Shown here: positions 31,105 to 40,554 of the stretch, in pieces
Position numbering within the stretch: the stretch's first letter is position 1
How the letters are laid out: each line of letters opens with the position of its first letter
DNA from: Cognatishimia sp. SS12
Lineage (GTDB): Bacteria > Pseudomonadota > Alphaproteobacteria > Rhodobacterales > Rhodobacteraceae
Direction: 5' to 3'
DNA: 44,340 bases
Assembly: GCF_028369055.1 (NCBI RefSeq)
Contig: NZ_JAQNCZ010000008.1
Coordinates: 1-44,340, forward strand
Position numbers and translations under genes: made by a program
The notes under the pieces: generated by a model
What the model was told of the DNA's origin: nothing
Databases searched by the model: none
Seen by the model: the letters and a program-made list of their open reading frames with translations, nothing else

Positions 31105-34005
31105 ATGGCGATGGAAAAGACATTTAACGCAGCAGAGGCCGAAAGCCGCCTGCTGGAGGCTTGGGAAAAAGCGGGCTGCTTTAAAGCCGGCGCAAACGCA
31201 AAGCCGGGTGCCAGCGCCTATTGCATCATGATCCCGCCACCCAATGTCACCGGCGTGCTGCACATTGGCCATGCTTTTAACAATACACTGCAGGATATCC
31301 TGATCCGCTGGAAACGCATGCAGGGGTTTGACACGCTCTGGCAGCCGGGCACCGACCACGCGGGTATCGCCACACAGATGGTGGTCGAGCGCAAGCTGGC
31401 CGAAACCCAGCAGCCTTCGCGCCGCGAGCTGGGCCGCGAAAAGTTCCTTGAGAAAGTCTGGGACTGGAAAGCGCAAAGCGGTGGCACCATCATCAATCAG
31501 CTGAAACGCCTTGGGGCCTCGGCAGATTATGAGCGCGCCGCATTCACCATGTCCGGGGCCCCCGGTGCCCCTGCCGATGAGGCGGGCGGCAATTTCCATG
31601 ATGCGGTCATCAAGGTCTTTGTTGAGATGTACAACAAGGGTCTGATCTATCGCGGCAAACGTCTTGTGAACTGGGACCCGCATTTTGAAACGGCAATTTC
31701 CGACCTTGAGGTTGAGAATATCGAAACCCCGGGTCACATGTGGCACTTTAAGTACCCGCTCGCCGGCGGCGAGACATATGAGTATTTGGAAAAAGATGAA
31801 GAGGGTAACGTCACCCTGCGCGAGGAGCGCGATTACATTTCGATCGCGACAACCCGCCCAGAAACCATGCTGGGCGACGGCGCGGTTGCGGTGCACCCGT
31901 CCGATGAACGCTATGCGCCCATCGTCGGCAAGCTGGTGGAAATTCCGGTTGGCCCGAAAGAACATCGCCGCCTGATCCCGATCATCACTGATGATTACCC
32001 GGACAAAGACTTTGGCTCCGGGGCCGTAAAAATCACCGGCGCGCATGATTTCAACGACTACCAAGTCGCCAAGCGCGGCGGCATCCCGATGTATCGCCTG
32101 ATGGACACGCGCGGCGCAATGCGCGCGGATGGTGCGCCTTATGCGGAAGACGCGCGCAAGGCGCAGGCCCATGCCAAGGGGGCGGCGTTCACCGAAAACG
32201 AAGTCGATGCCATTAACCTGATCCCCGATGATCTGCGCGGCCTTGATCGTTTTGAAGCCCGTAAATTGGTGGTCAAACAAATCACCGACGAAGGTCTGGC
32301 GGTGATGATCACCGACACCAGCACCGATGAGGATGGCAACGAGATCACCATTTCGGTGCCGATGGTGGAAAACAAACCGATCATGCAGCCGTTTGGCGAC
32401 CGCTCCAAAGTGGTGATCGAGCCGATGCTGACCGACCAATGGTTTGTCGACACGTCCAAGATCGTCGGCCCGGCGCTGGAGGCCGTGAAATCCGGTGAGG
32501 TCAAGATCCTGCCGGAAAGCGGCGAAAAGACCTATTACCACTGGCTGGAAAACATCGAGCCATGGTGCATCTCACGTCAGCTGTGGTGGGGCCACCAGAT
32601 TCCCGTTTGGTTTGATGCCGACGGCAATCAATTCTGTGCAGCAACCGAAGCCGAAGCACAGGCGCAAGCTGGTGAAGGCGTAGAACTCACCCGCGACCCA
32701 GACGTTCTGGACACTTGGTTCTCTTCCGGTCTCTGGCCCATCGGCACGCTCGGCTGGCCTGCGGACACCCCGGAAATGCAAAAGTATTTCCCGACGTCCA
32801 CGCTGATCACCGGCCAAGACATCCTGTTTTTCTGGGTGGCGCGGATGATGATGATGCAGCTGGCGGTCGTGGATCAGGTGCCGTTTGACACAGTTTACCT
32901 GCATGGGCTTGTGCGCGACGCCAAGGGCAAGAAGATGTCCAAGTCCACAGGCAATGTCATCGACCCGCTTGAGATCATTGACGAATACGGGGCCGATGCG
33001 CTGCGCTTTAGCTCTGCTGCGATGGCAGCGCTTGGCGGGGTGCTGAAACTCGACATGAAGCGCATCGAAGGCTATCGCAACTTCGGCACCAAAATCTGGA
33101 ACGCCGTCCGCTTTGCCGAGATGAACGAGGTGTATGTCGGCGGCGCACCCGCGCGCGGCATCCCCGAGGCCTCAGCCACGGTAAACCAATGGATCATCGG
33201 CGAAGTGGGCAAGACCCGCGAGACGGTGGATGCGGCGCTGGAAAGCTTCCGCTTTAATGATGCGGCCAATGCGCTTTACGCCTTTGTCTGGGGCAAGGTT
33301 TGCGACTGGTATGTGGAGTTTGCCAAGCCGCTCCTCAGCAGCGAGGATGAGGCGATCAAATCCGAAACCCGCGCCACAATGGGCTGGGTGTTGGATCAAT
33401 GCATGATCCTCTTGCACCCGATCATGCCCTTCATCACCGAAGAGCTCTGGGGCCAGACCGCCAAGCGCGACGGCTTCTTGATGCATGAAGACTGGCCGCA
33501 ATATGGCGCGGATCTGGTGAATGATGCAGCCGACCGGGAAATGAACTGGGTGATCCAAACCATCGAAGCGACCCGCTCAACTCGCGCGCAAATGAATGTG
33601 CCGGCCGGGGCCAAAATCCCGATGGTCGTCTCGCAGATCACCGATGAAAACGCCGCTGCATTTGCTGCCAATGAAGCGCTGATTTTCAAACTCGCGCGGC
33701 TGGAAAGCCTTGAGACTGTCGCTGAATTCCCCAAAGGCTGCGCCACGGTGGCGGTGGATGGGGCGACCTTTGGTCTGCCGCTTGCCGGGATCATTGACGC
33801 TGCGGCGGAAAAAGCGCGACTGGAAAAATCGCTGGGCAAGCTCGCCAAAGAACTGGGCGGTCTGCGTGGGCGCCTGAACAACCCCAAATTTGTGGCCTCT
33901 GCCCCCGATGAGGTCGTCGCCGAGGCCAAGGCCAATCTGGTGGCGCGCGAAGAGGAAGAGGGCAAGCTAAAGGCCGCTCTCGCCCGCATCGCCGAAATCG
34001 CCTGA
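31105..34005 (+). CDS. valS: Valyl-tRNA synthetase, 966 aa
   Basis: Charges tRNA-Val. HIGH appears in [24 protein letters not shown] in [18 protein letters not shown], and the editing domain and C-terminal coiled coil ([26 protein letters not shown]) are intact. Length is normal. ATG 31105 is preferred over 31096 because AGGA is at correct spacing only for it. A strong terminator follows. Confidence 0.97.
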   Translation: MAMEKTFNAAEAESRLLEAWEKAGCFKAGANAKPGASAYCIMIPPPNVTGVLHIGHAFNNTLQDILIRWKRMQGFDTLWQPGTDHAGIATQMVVERKLAETQQPSRRELGREKFLEKVWDWKAQSGGTIINQLKRLGASADYERAAFTMSGAPGAPADEAGGNFHDAVIKVFVEMYNKGLIYRGKRLVNWDPHFETAISDLEVENIETPGHMWHFKYPLAGGETYEYLEKDEEGNVTLREERDYISIATTRPETMLGDGAVAVHPSDERYAPIVGKLVEIPVGPKEHRRLIPIITDDYPDKDFGSGAVKITGAHDFNDYQVAKRGGIPMYRLMDTRGAMRADGAPYAEDARKAQAHAKGAAFTENEVDAINLIPDDLRGLDRFEARKLVVKQITDEGLAVMITDTSTDEDGNEITISVPMVENKPIMQPFGDRSKVVIEPMLTDQWFVDTSKIVGPALEAVKSGEVKILPESGEKTYYHWLENIEPWCISRQLWWGHQIPVWFDADGNQFCAATEAEAQAQAGEGVELTRDPDVLDTWFSSGLWPIGTLGWPADTPEMQKYFPTSTLITGQDILFFWVARMMMMQLAVVDQVPFDTVYLHGLVRDAKGKKMSKSTGNVIDPLEIIDEYGADALRFSSAAMAALGGVLKLDMKRIEGYRNFGTKIWNAVRFAEMNEVYVGGAPARGIPEASATVNQWIIGEVGKTRETVDAALESFRFNDAANALYAFVWGKVCDWYVEFAKPLLSSEDEAIKSETRATMGWVLDQCMILLHPIMPFITEELWGQTAKRDGFLMHEDWPQYGADLVNDAADREMNWVIQTIEATRSTRAQMNVPAGAKIPMVVSQITDENAAAFAANEALIFKLARLESLETVAEFPKGCATVAVDGATFGLPLAGIIDAAAEKARLEKSLGKLAKELGGLRGRLNNPKFVASAPDEVVAEAKANLVAREEEEGKLKAALARIAEIA

Positions 34006-34012
34006 CACCCAG

Positions 34013-34037
34013 AACGCCCGCCTTTGGCGGGCGTTTT
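34013..34037 (+). terminator. Terminator after valS
   Basis: AACGCCCGCC-TTT-GGCGGGCGTT, a perfect 10-bp stem, then TT. Confidence 0.88.
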
Positions 34038-34079
34038 CCTATATTGCGCCTGCCATGCGATTAGGTCAGACTCTGCGCC

Positions 34080-35186
34080 ATGACCGGACCACGTTACACC
34101 GCACTCGTAAATGCCCTGCCCGCCACCGTGCCCTTTGTTGGCCCTGAAACCCAGGAACGGGCGACCGGGCGCAAATTCACGGCGCGCCTTGGGGCCAATG
34201 AAAACGGTTTTGGAGCCAGCCCCAAAGCGCTGGACGCGCTGCGCAGCGCAAGCGCCGGTCAATGGATGTATGGCGATCCGGAAAACCACGATCTGCGGCA
34301 TGCGCTGGCGGCGTTTCACGATGTCTTGCCTGAAAATATCGTGGTCGGCGAAGGCATTGATGGCCTGCTGGGGTATCTGGCGCGGATGCTGATTGAACCG
34401 GGCGACCGTGTTGTCACCTCGGCCGGGGCCTACCCGACGTTCAACTATCATGTGGCGGGCTTTGGCGGGCAGATTGAAACTGTCCCCTACGCGGGCATGC
34501 ACGAAGACCTGCCTGCGCTGATTGCCCGCGCCAAAGAGGTTGATGCCAAGCTGATCTATTTTGCCAATCCCGACAATCCGATGGGCAGCTGGCGCAAGGG
34601 TGCGGAGATCACCGCGCTGCTCGACAGCGTGCCGGATGGCTGCCTGCTGGTGCTGGATGAAGCCTATGTGGAGCTTGCGCCGGAGGGCACTGCGGCAGCC
34701 TATCCGGTGGCGCACCCCAAGGTCATTCGCATGCGCACCTTTTCCAAGGGCTACGGGCTGGCAGGCGCAAGGATCGGATATGCCATGGGCGCGCCCGAGC
34801 TGATCCAGAATTTTGACAAGATCCGCAACCATTTCGGGGTCAACCGCGCGAGCCAAGCCGCGGCCTTGGCGGCTTTGGCCGATCAGGACTGGCTGCGCAA
34901 ATTGCGCGCCGATATCAGCGCAGCGCGCGCCGAAATTACCCGCATCGGGGCTGAAAACGGGCTGACAGCCCTGCCCTCGGCCACCAATTTCGTGACGCTT
35001 GATTGTCATCGCGATGCGGATTTCGCTAAGGCGCTGCTGGCAGCGCTGGCAGAGCAAGGCGTTTTTGCGCGGATGCCTTTTGTCGCACCGCACAACCAAT
35101 GTATCCGCATCAGTTGCGGGCGCGCCGAAGATCTGCGCATCCTGCAAGACGCCTTGCCCAAGGCGCTCGCGGCGGTGGCCGCCTAG
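34080..35186 (+). CDS. HisC-like PLP-dependent aminotransferase, 368 aa
   Basis: A class I/II aminotransferase. The PLP lysine lies in MRTFSKGYGLAGARIGYAMG, the NPDNPMGSW and LVLDEAYVEL motifs hold the Asn and Asp that bind PLP, and FVAPHNQCIRISCG has the C-terminal Arg. Closest by eye to histidinol-phosphate aminotransferase, but no other his genes are near, so it may instead act on another imidazole or aromatic substrate. Confidence 0.88.
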   Translation: MTGPRYTALVNALPATVPFVGPETQERATGRKFTARLGANENGFGASPKALDALRSASAGQWMYGDPENHDLRHALAAFHDVLPENIVVGEGIDGLLGYLARMLIEPGDRVVTSAGAYPTFNYHVAGFGGQIETVPYAGMHEDLPALIARAKEVDAKLIYFANPDNPMGSWRKGAEITALLDSVPDGCLLVLDEAYVELAPEGTAAAYPVAHPKVIRMRTFSKGYGLAGARIGYAMGAPELIQNFDKIRNHFGVNRASQAAALAALADQDWLRKLRADISAARAEITRIGAENGLTALPSATNFVTLDCHRDADFAKALLAALAEQGVFARMPFVAPHNQCIRISCGRAEDLRILQDALPKALAAVAA

Positions 35187-35316
35187 GCGGGGCCTTGCCC
35201 CCGGCGACGACGCGCATTAGATGCGAGACTTTGGTAATAACAGGTTTGAAGATTGCCGCGGTGCCGCCTAGGATGAGGCAGCGCCTGCGGGCTTTCAACG
35301 ACAGGAAATCCCCCAC

Positions 35317-37200
35317 GTGACGAATTCTTCCAAAGACACCGCGCGTTTGACCCAGACGGACACCGCCCGCCAGTTGATTGGCTGGCTCTGGCGCAAGTTT
35401 CTGTCCAAACATGTGGCCTTGCTGGCGCTCTCGGTGGTTTTCATGGCCGTTGAAGGCTCCATGATGGGCGCGCTCAGCTGGATGATGCAACCGATGTTCG
35501 ATCTGGTGTTCATTGAGGGCAAAACCAGCGCGCTTTGGTGGGTCGGCCTGGCCATTCTGGGGATCTTCATTGCCCGCGCCATTGCCTCCATGGGGCAGAA
35601 AATCTTGCTGACGCAGATCGCGCAGAAGGTGGCGGCACGCTTGCGCACCCAGCTATTGGACCGCCTGATGTTGCTGGACAATGCCTTTCATCAGGAACAC
35701 CCGCCCGGCTATCTGATCCAGCGGGTGCAGAATGACGTCAACCAGATCAACACGGTCTGGAGCACGGTGATCACCGGCGCAGGGCGCGATGTGATTGCCT
35801 TGATCGTGCTGATGTCTGTGGCGGTCAGCGTCGATTGGAAGTGGACGCTTGTGGCTTTCATTGGCATCCCGTTTTTGGTACTGCCCTCGCTGATCGTGCA
35901 AAAATTCGTGCGTCGCCGTGCCCGCGAAGCGCGCGATCTGGGCGCGCGGCTCGCCACCCGGCTGGACGAGGTTTTTCACGGCATTATCGCTGTCAAACTG
36001 AACCGCCTTGAGGACTATCAATCCCGCCAGTATCGCGAGCTGACCGATGATCTGGTCAAGACCGAGGTCCGCTCTGCCGCCGGGGTTGCGGCCATTCCCG
36101 GGTTGATCGACATGATGGCGGGCGTCGGCTTTCTCGGCGTGCTGGTGTTTGGCGGCAGCGAGATTATCGCGGGCGACAAAACCGTCGGGCAATTCATGAC
36201 GTTTTTCACCGCGCTTGGATTTGCGTTTGAGCCCTTGCGCCGACTGGGCGCGGTCAGCGGACAATGGCAGGTGGCCGCGGCCAGCATTGAGCGGCTTAAG
36301 GAATTGCTGGAAACCGAACCAAAGTTGCACTCCCCCGCGCAGCCCAAGGCGCTGCCCGTGGGTCATAGCGATATCATCTTTGACGATGTGCATCTGTCCT
36401 ATGGCGAAACCAAAGTGCTGAACGGGGCAAGCTTCACCGCTAAGGCGGGCGAAACCACGGCGATCGTCGGGGCCTCGGGCGCGGGGAAATCAACGCTCTT
36501 TAATGTTCTGACACGGCTGGTGGATCCGCAATCGGGCCGCGTGCTGATTGGGGACACCAACATTGCGGACCTCAAGTTGGAAGAGTTGCGCGATCAGTTT
36601 TCGGTGGTGTCCCAAGACGCCATGCTGTTTGACGAAAGCCTGCGGGAAAACATTCTGCTGGGCCGCCCGCGCATCACAGAAAAACAGCTGATGGGCGTGC
36701 TGGATGCCGCCTATGTCAGTGATTTCGTCAAGAAGATGCCCGATGGGCTGGATACGCGCGTCGGCCCGCGCGGCAGCGGCCTGTCCGGCGGGCAGCGCCA
36801 GCGCGTGGTCATTGCGCGCGCGCTGCTGCGCAACACGCCGTTCCTCTTGCTGGATGAAGCCACCAGCGCGCTTGATGCCCAATCGGAGGTCATGGTGCAG
36901 CAGGCGCTTGATAAACTGTCAGAGCGGCACACCACGCTGGTCATCGCCCACCGCCTGTCTACCGTACGCGACGCCGACAAGATTATCGTCATGGACAAGG
37001 GCCGTGTGATTGAAGAAGGCGGACATGAGGAGTTGCTGGCCCAGAACGGGACTTATGCGGATCTCTATAATCTGCAATTCACCACCAGCGGCCCGACCGC
37101 CGAAGAGGTCGCCAAGCGTCGCAATGTGCCCAAGGTCAAACAAACCCGCCCGCGCAAGAGCATCTGGGCCAAGATGATGGGCCGCCTGCCGCGTATCTAA
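35317..37200 (+). CDS. MsbA-like ABC exporter, fused permease and ATPase, 627 aa
   Basis: Residues 1-340 carry six membrane helices (ABC_membrane). The ATPase half has Walker A VGASGAGKSTLF, signature GSGLSGGQRQRV, Walker B LLLDEATSALD and the H-loop IAHRLSTVRDADKI. MsbA and lipid/drug exporters share this layout, so it may flip lipid A or another amphiphile across the inner membrane. GTG 35317 is the start, with AGGAAA upstream. The C-terminal basic tail (KRRNVPKVKQTRPRKSIW) is a minor extra. It stands alone after the aminotransferase. Confidence 0.9.
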   Translation: MTNSSKDTARLTQTDTARQLIGWLWRKFLSKHVALLALSVVFMAVEGSMMGALSWMMQPMFDLVFIEGKTSALWWVGLAILGIFIARAIASMGQKILLTQIAQKVAARLRTQLLDRLMLLDNAFHQEHPPGYLIQRVQNDVNQINTVWSTVITGAGRDVIALIVLMSVAVSVDWKWTLVAFIGIPFLVLPSLIVQKFVRRRAREARDLGARLATRLDEVFHGIIAVKLNRLEDYQSRQYRELTDDLVKTEVRSAAGVAAIPGLIDMMAGVGFLGVLVFGGSEIIAGDKTVGQFMTFFTALGFAFEPLRRLGAVSGQWQVAAASIERLKELLETEPKLHSPAQPKALPVGHSDIIFDDVHLSYGETKVLNGASFTAKAGETTAIVGASGAGKSTLFNVLTRLVDPQSGRVLIGDTNIADLKLEELRDQFSVVSQDAMLFDESLRENILLGRPRITEKQLMGVLDAAYVSDFVKKMPDGLDTRVGPRGSGLSGGQRQRVVIARALLRNTPFLLLDEATSALDAQSEVMVQQALDKLSERHTTLVIAHRLSTVRDADKIIVMDKGRVIEEGGHEELLAQNGTYADLYNLQFTTSGPTAEEVAKRRNVPKVKQTRPRKSIWAKMMGRLPRI

Positions 37201-37209
37201 GCGCCCGGC

Positions 37210-37887
37210 TTAGCGCCGGTAGCTGTCGGCCAGCTCTTCGGGGGAGACACCAGCAAAGTAGCGCGCCAGAACCCAAAGGTTCCGGCTGCCCCGCCGCATC
37301 CAGCCGGACTTCTGGTAGCGTTCTGCGCTTGTCAGCGCGACAACGTTGAGCGGGCGCAAACGCCCCCGCAGCTTTCGCGCCAGAGCGACATCTTCCATCA
37401 GGGGAATATCAGCATAGCCACCGAGCTGCGCATACAGCGACGTGGGGACAAGCAGGCCCTGATCGCCATAAGGCAGGTCAAAGAGCCGCGAGCGCAGGTT
37501 GGCCCACCCCGCGACGATCCGCCCGCGCAGCCCGCCGCCCGCAAAGGCCAGTCGCCCATAGGCCGCCTGCCCGCTTGGTAAATGCGCTTCAACTTCATCC
37601 GCCCAGCCGGGCGACAGGAGGGTGTCGCTGTGCAGGAACAGCAGCCAGTCGCCTTCTGCAGCCTTGGCCCCGCGCCGCAGTTGCCCACCGCGACTGGGCG
37701 CGCCAGTGACGAACACTGCTCCGGCGTCTTCTGCGATCCGCTGGGTGGCGTCACTTGATCCGCCATCGCTGATCACCACTTCGCGGATGAGGCCCGCAGA
37801 CAAGCCTTCCATAAGCGCCAAAAGAGTGGGCGCCAGTGTCAGTTCTGAGTTCAACGTCGGTATTACGACAGAAACCGGTGCTCTCAT
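37210..37887 (-). CDS. TIGR04283-type glycosyltransferase, 225 aa
   Basis: A GT2-type enzyme: VSVVIPTLNSELTLAPTLLALM, EVVISDGGSSDATQRIAEDAGAVFV and WLLFLHSDTLLSPGW (DxD-like HSDT). The protein closely fits the TIGR04283 pattern of selenium-domain or arsenosugar-type transferases, with CSWMRRGSRN-like GWMRRGSRNLW near the end. The expected partner genes (TIGR04282 transferase or a radical SAM enzyme) are not in the window. Divergent from the YgfZ gene. Confidence 0.85.
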   Translation of the reverse strand: MRAPVSVVIPTLNSELTLAPTLLALMEGLSAGLIREVVISDGGSSDATQRIAEDAGAVFVTGAPSRGGQLRRGAKAAEGDWLLFLHSDTLLSPGWADEVEAHLPSGQAAYGRLAFAGGGLRGRIVAGWANLRSRLFDLPYGDQGLLVPTSLYAQLGGYADIPLMEDVALARKLRGRLRPLNVVALTSAERYQKSGWMRRGSRNLWVLARYFAGVSPEELADSYRR

Positions 37888-37901
37888 CCAGAGGCCCCCT
37901 G

Positions 37902-37929
37902 TTGCACGGCTTGCGCCTATCTATATTAA
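37902..37929 (+). promoter_or_regulatory. Candidate sigma-70 promoter for the YgfZ-like gene
   Basis: TTGCAC (37902-37907), 16-bp spacer, TATTAA (37924-37929), 28 nt before the ATG. Confidence 0.4.
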
Positions 37930-37956
37930 GAGAGCGGAAAAATACAGGAATTTACC

Positions 37957-38715
37957 ATGACCACCGAACGCGCCATCTTAGAGATCAGCGGCCCGGAGGC
38001 AGAAAGCTTTCTTCAGGGGCTGATCACCAACGACATCAAGAAATTGGACGCCGGCATTCTTTATGCCGCCCTGTTGACCCCGCAAGGCAAATATATGGCG
38101 GATTTCTTCGTCGCGCGGCAGGGCGACAAGGTGCTGTTGGACGTCGACGCCACCCTGGTCGATATGCTGGCAACCCGGCTGAGCATGTATAAATTGCGCG
38201 CCGATGTCAGCATCGAAAAGAGTGCGCTGCACGTCCACCGCGGACTTGGCCCCACCCCCAAGGATGGCCATACCGATCCGCGCAATCCCGCGCTCGGCTG
38301 GCGGGCCTATCGCGCAGAGCCGCAGGCACATGACCCGATCGACTGGAACGAGCTTTATGTCGCGGCGCAAATCCCGCAAACCGGCGTCGAGTTGACGCCG
38401 GACAGCTATATTCTGGAAATGGGGTTTGAGCGCCTGAATGGCGTGGATTTTCGCAAGGGCTGTTATGTCGGGCAGGAAGTCACCGCACGCATGAAACACA
38501 AGACCGAGCTGCGCAAAGGTCTGGCGCAGGTCGCGATCTCAGGCGAGGCTGTGCCCGGCACGGATATCACCGCCAATGGCAAGGTTGTGGGCACGTTGCA
38601 CAGCTGCGCCGGTGAGCTTGCGCTGGCTTATTTGCGCTTTGATCGCGCCATGCCCACCATGCACGCCGGCGCTGCCACCGTGACCTATACCGAAGTCCTG
38701 ACCCAGGAAATCTGA
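37957..38715 (+). CDS. ygfZ: YgfZ/GcvT-like folate-binding protein, 252 aa
   Basis: The family motif KGCYVGQEVTARMKH, with its conserved Cys, sits at about residue 167. The N-terminal half has the folate-binding fold (ILEISGPEAESFLQGLITNDI). YgfZ helps maintain iron-sulfur clusters, including that of MiaB, through a tetrahydrofolate-dependent step. Length is somewhat short for the family but the fold looks complete. Confidence 0.92.
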   Translation: MTTERAILEISGPEAESFLQGLITNDIKKLDAGILYAALLTPQGKYMADFFVARQGDKVLLDVDATLVDMLATRLSMYKLRADVSIEKSALHVHRGLGPTPKDGHTDPRNPALGWRAYRAEPQAHDPIDWNELYVAAQIPQTGVELTPDSYILEMGFERLNGVDFRKGCYVGQEVTARMKHKTELRKGLAQVAISGEAVPGTDITANGKVVGTLHSCAGELALAYLRFDRAMPTMHAGAATVTYTEVLTQEI

Positions 38716-38727
38716 GGCCCGCACGAC

Positions 38728-38761
38728 AAAGGCCGCGCCGGATCACCGGACGCGGCCTTTT
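38728..38761. terminator. Bidirectional terminator between ygfZ and efp
   Basis: AAAGGCCGCG pairs with CGCGGCCTTT, with an inner CCGG/CCGG stem. Short T tracts on both strands make it usable by both convergent genes. Confidence 0.85.
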
Positions 38762-38778
38762 CTGTTGCGCAGCGCGGT

Positions 38779-39342
38779 TTAGGCGCGCTCGGAATATTCC
38801 ATGGAAATCGTGTCCACGACGATCATCTCGTCCTGCGCGATGAACGGGGGCACCATCACCTTGACGCCATTGTCCAGAATGGCCGGTTTGAAAGAATTCG
38901 CCGCTGTCTGGCCTTTGACCACTGGCTCGGTCTCCACCACCTGGCAGGTGACTTTCTGTGGCAGCGCCGCGTTCAGCGCTTCGTTGTCATAGAACTCGAC
39001 CTGGATGGTCATACCGTCTTGCAGGAACGGACGGCGATCCCCCAGCAGCTCGGATGGCAATTCGATTTGCTCGTAGGTTTCGGTATCCATGAAAACCAGC
39101 ATGCCGTCAGTTTCATAGAGGAACTGCTGGTCTTTCTGCTCAAGGCGCACGCGCTCAACCTTGTCGGCAGAGCGGAAGCGTTCATTGAGTTTGGACCCAT
39201 TGCGCAGGTTGCGCAGCTCGACCTGGGCAAAGGCACCACCCTTGCCAGGCTTCACGTGATCCACTTTGACAGCTGCCCAGAGGCCGCCGTTGTGCTCCAG
39301 CGTGTTGCCAGGGCGAATTTCGTTACCGTTAATTTTGGGCAT
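38779..39342 (-). CDS. efp: Elongation factor P, 187 aa
   Basis: Helps ribosomes past consecutive prolines. The N-terminal KOW-like domain includes the modification loop [19 protein letters not shown], in which the Lys of PGKGGAF is the site that E. coli EpmA lysylates. The two OB domains ([38 protein letters not shown]) are intact. ATG 39342 is used; the open frame to 39414 adds no conserved sequence. A promoter TTGTCA-N17-TATAGG (39414-39386 on the minus strand) lies upstream. Modification genes are not in the window. Confidence 0.96.
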   Translation of the reverse strand: MPKINGNEIRPGNTLEHNGGLWAAVKVDHVKPGKGGAFAQVELRNLRNGSKLNERFRSADKVERVRLEQKDQQFLYETDGMLVFMDTETYEQIELPSELLGDRRPFLQDGMTIQVEFYDNEALNAALPQKVTCQVVETEPVVKGQTAANSFKPAILDNGVKVMVPPFIAQDEMIVVDTISMEYSERA

Positions 39343-39385
39343 GTGACAAAACCATGAAAAAAAGGTTGATCGGAGTTCGAAAGCA

Positions 39386-39414
39386 CCTATATCTCGCCCG
39401 ATGACGGGTGACAA
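39386..39414 (-). promoter_or_regulatory. Sigma-70 promoter for efp
   Basis: TTGTCA and TATAGG with 17 bp between, about 44 nt before the efp ATG. Confidence 0.5.
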
Positions 39415-39435
39415 GACAGCCTAAAGACGCTTCAG

Positions 39436-39464
39436 TTATGCACAAGCTGCATAAAAGCTATGCA
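39436..39464. promoter_or_regulatory. Candidate operator in the efp / 106-aa gene gap
   Basis: TTATGCA-N5-TGCATAA (39436-39454) is a perfect 7+7 inverted repeat. A third TATGCA half-site follows at 39459-39464. It lies about 85 bp upstream of the 106-aa gene. Confidence 0.45.
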
Positions 39465-39548
39465 AATTTAGGGTACCCGAATCGTAAAAGATCGGTCATA
39501 AGGCACCTCACGCCAAAAACACAAGAGCAATAAGACAAGGACGACGAG

Positions 39549-39869
39549 ATGAGAGATTTCGTTGATGGCACGGCTTTTAATAACGAACAGGGCAACCGCG
39601 CGCGCAAACTGTTTGCCGCGGTCGTTCTTGCCGCGCTTGATGACGCCATTGCCGATGACAAGAAATACGGCAATGGTCCTGAGCAGATCGCTCGCTGGGC
39701 CCGTTCGCGCGATGGTCGCGAAGTGCTGTCCTGCGCGGGGATTGACCCCAATGAGCGCGTGGTTTCTGGCCTGATGGAATTTGTGGGCAAAGGCGTGCGT
39801 ACGTCTGTGGCCCTGTCTCGCGAAGAAAGCGAGCGCCGTCATGCTGCACAAGAAAGCCAAGCCGCTTAA
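39549..39869 (+). CDS. Conserved protein (DUF6280-like), 106 aa
   Basis: A compact, mostly helical protein: RDFVDGTAFNNEQGNRARKLFAAVVLAALDDAIADDKKYGNGPEQIARWARSRDGREVLSCAGIDPNERV in outline. I recall it as a Rhodobacteraceae family, DUF6280, highly conserved in that group and of unknown function. No membrane segment or signal. It is divergent from efp and ends at a strong terminator. Confidence 0.8.
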   Translation: MRDFVDGTAFNNEQGNRARKLFAAVVLAALDDAIADDKKYGNGPEQIARWARSRDGREVLSCAGIDPNERVVSGLMEFVGKGVRTSVALSREESERRHAAQESQAA

Positions 39870-39893
39870 AGCGACAAAAAACTGCTGCCCTGC

Positions 39894-39927
39894 AAAAACG
39901 CGCGCCCTATCGGGCGCGTGTTTTTTT
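39894..39927 (+). terminator. Terminator after the 106-aa gene
   Basis: ACGCGCGCCC pairs with GGGCGCGTGT (one G.U), followed by seven T residues. Confidence 0.88.
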
Positions 39928-39948
39928 GCGCGTGCCGCGCGGCGACGA

Positions 39949-40521
39949 TCAAATGTCGATAAAGAACCCGGGCATCACGGCGACTCCCTCCATCACCATC
40001 AAGGCGGCAATGCCAAGCTTGCGCCAGACAGAGGGCCCGACGCGCCATAAAAGAATGGCGCAGAGCAGGCAGAGCATCGCTTCGATCGGGCCCACAATGG
40101 CAGCGTGATGCGCCCGGTCCCAATAGCTGACCGGGCTGGCGAAAATCCAATCGCTCAAAGGCCAGAAATGCGCCCGCCCGTCATCATGGTGCAGCGGAAA
40201 GTCCAGCGCCAGATGCAACAGCCCTGCCCCGGCAAAGGCCACGCCCCACCGCGCCTGCCGCCAAACGGCCACCAGCAGCAGCAGCCCCCAGACCACAAAG
40301 GAGTTATCAACGGCAAAAATACCTTGCCAAAGATCCGAGTAGTAGAGATCGCGAAAGACCACGGACGGCGGAATACCCAAGACGAAAATGGACCCGCCCG
40401 CGAGAAGATAAAGCGATAGATCAGGCGCAAGCGCCCCAGCCAGCGCAGCCCATTCATGCCGAGGGGCACCGCGACGGCCAAATGCCGCCCAGCCAAGCAA
40501 TAGGTGTGCGGGCGTGTTCAC
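39949..40521 (-). CDS. Polytopic membrane protein, CobQ-misannotated type, 190 aa
   Basis: At least four hydrophobic helices (LAGALAPDLSLYLLAGGSIFVLGI, SFVVWGLLLLVAVW, GVAFAGAGLLHLALDF, AMLCLLCAILLW). The opening NTPAHLLLGWAAFGRRGAPRHEW and the HLALDFPLHHDDGRAHFWPLS region carry histidines like a metal-binding hydrolase of the YdjM type, so a metal-dependent membrane hydrolase is possible. I recall close relatives annotated as cobalamin CobQ, which is misleading since the fold differs. The start is a GTG; 40521 is used and 40539 is an alternative. Confidence 0.7.
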   Translation of the reverse strand: MNTPAHLLLGWAAFGRRGAPRHEWAALAGALAPDLSLYLLAGGSIFVLGIPPSVVFRDLYYSDLWQGIFAVDNSFVVWGLLLLVAVWRQARWGVAFAGAGLLHLALDFPLHHDDGRAHFWPLSDWIFASPVSYWDRAHHAAIVGPIEAMLCLLCAILLWRVGPSVWRKLGIAALMVMEGVAVMPGFFIDI

Positions 40522-40554
40522 GGTGCAGCCATGGCGCACCGCAAGCGCATTGAA

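Noticed and set aside
33396..35147. 583-codon open frame antisense to valS and the aminotransferase
   Set aside because: It spans two real genes and their terminator, with low-complexity sequence and no family resemblance. The same holds for long frames at 17202-18458, 20316-21785 and 31057-32541.
39949..40521. Cobalamin gene CobQ
   Set aside because: It is a membrane protein without the CobQ glutaminase or P-loop motifs; the name comes from misannotation that I recall in relatives.
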